DNA from: Dichomitus squalens LYAD-421 SS1
Lineage: Eukaryota > Basidiomycota > Agaricomycetes > Polyporales > Polyporaceae
NCBI RefSeq assembly: GCF_000275845.1
Contig: NW_006766895.1
Coordinates: 262,593 to 294,505 of the forward strand
DNA length: 31,913 nucleotides
Direction: 5' to 3'
The notes beneath the pieces were generated by a model, which was not told the origin of the DNA, made no database searches, and worked only from the letters and a program-made list of their open reading frames with translations. Position 1 is the stretch's first letter. Each line of letters begins with the position of its first letter. A program made the position numbers and the translations under genes. This document shows positions 31,744-31,913 of the stretch, one piece after another.

Positions 31744-31913
31744 GTCATCATCAGTCACCATTATGCTCCTCGACTGTGGAGCCTGAGACCCTTGTTTGTG
31801 CATCCGTCAGGTATTCACCACGTCAGCCCTCAGCCTCGCTTCTTTGAACCCTGCAGACGCTCCACGGTAGCTGCAGTGCAAATACAACAGGGCCATCCAC
31901 GTCACCCTTCTCT

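Overview
The window reads as nuclear DNA of a filamentous basidiomycete, most likely an Agaricomycete. Genes are broken by many short GT..AG introns, mostly 48-88 nt, and some exons are very small. One locus belongs to DUF6534, a membrane-protein family I know mainly from mushroom-forming fungi. No bacterial operons, rRNA, tRNA or CRISPR were found.

Layout, left to right. (1) 469-951, + strand: the 3' exons of a Gre2/dihydroflavonol-reductase-like extended SDR; its 5' two thirds are missing. (2) 1495-6896, +: a complete P5A-type ATPase (SPF1), ten exons, 1195 aa, with a start codon split by an intron and one 1349-nt intron. (3) 7414-10992, +: a 1099-aa, mostly disordered protein ending in a RING-H2 finger. 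(4) 11886-12991, -: a complete classical SDR, six exons, 269 aa. (5) About 13.2-14.4 kb: repeat-rich DNA. (6) 16773-18758, +: a DUF6534 multi-pass membrane protein, clear at both ends and unresolved in the middle. (7) 20685-21600, +: complete UBC13, six exons, 149 aa, including a 12-nt exon. (8) 22110-24784, -: complete calcineurin A, eleven exons, 635 aa, with the first metal-binding motif carried by a 26-nt exon. (9) 26516-27067, +: a small single-pass membrane protein. (10) 27649-28258, -: a 184-aa zinc-finger protein. (11) 29961-30677: an element bounded by inverted repeats. (12) 31228-31743, +: an unidentified coding-like stretch at the right edge.

The genes do not form an obvious pathway or cluster. 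SPF1 (ER membrane-protein quality control), UBC13 (K63 ubiquitin chains) and calcineurin (Ca2+ signalling) are conserved housekeeping or signalling genes. The accessory-looking DNA lies between them: the SDR relic, the large intron, the repeats and the inverted-repeat element. Exon models were built by hand from splice consensus, reading-frame phase and family similarity. For the complete genes every exon phase adds up. No clearly novel biological system was found; the most notable points are the gene architecture and the unexplained repeats.
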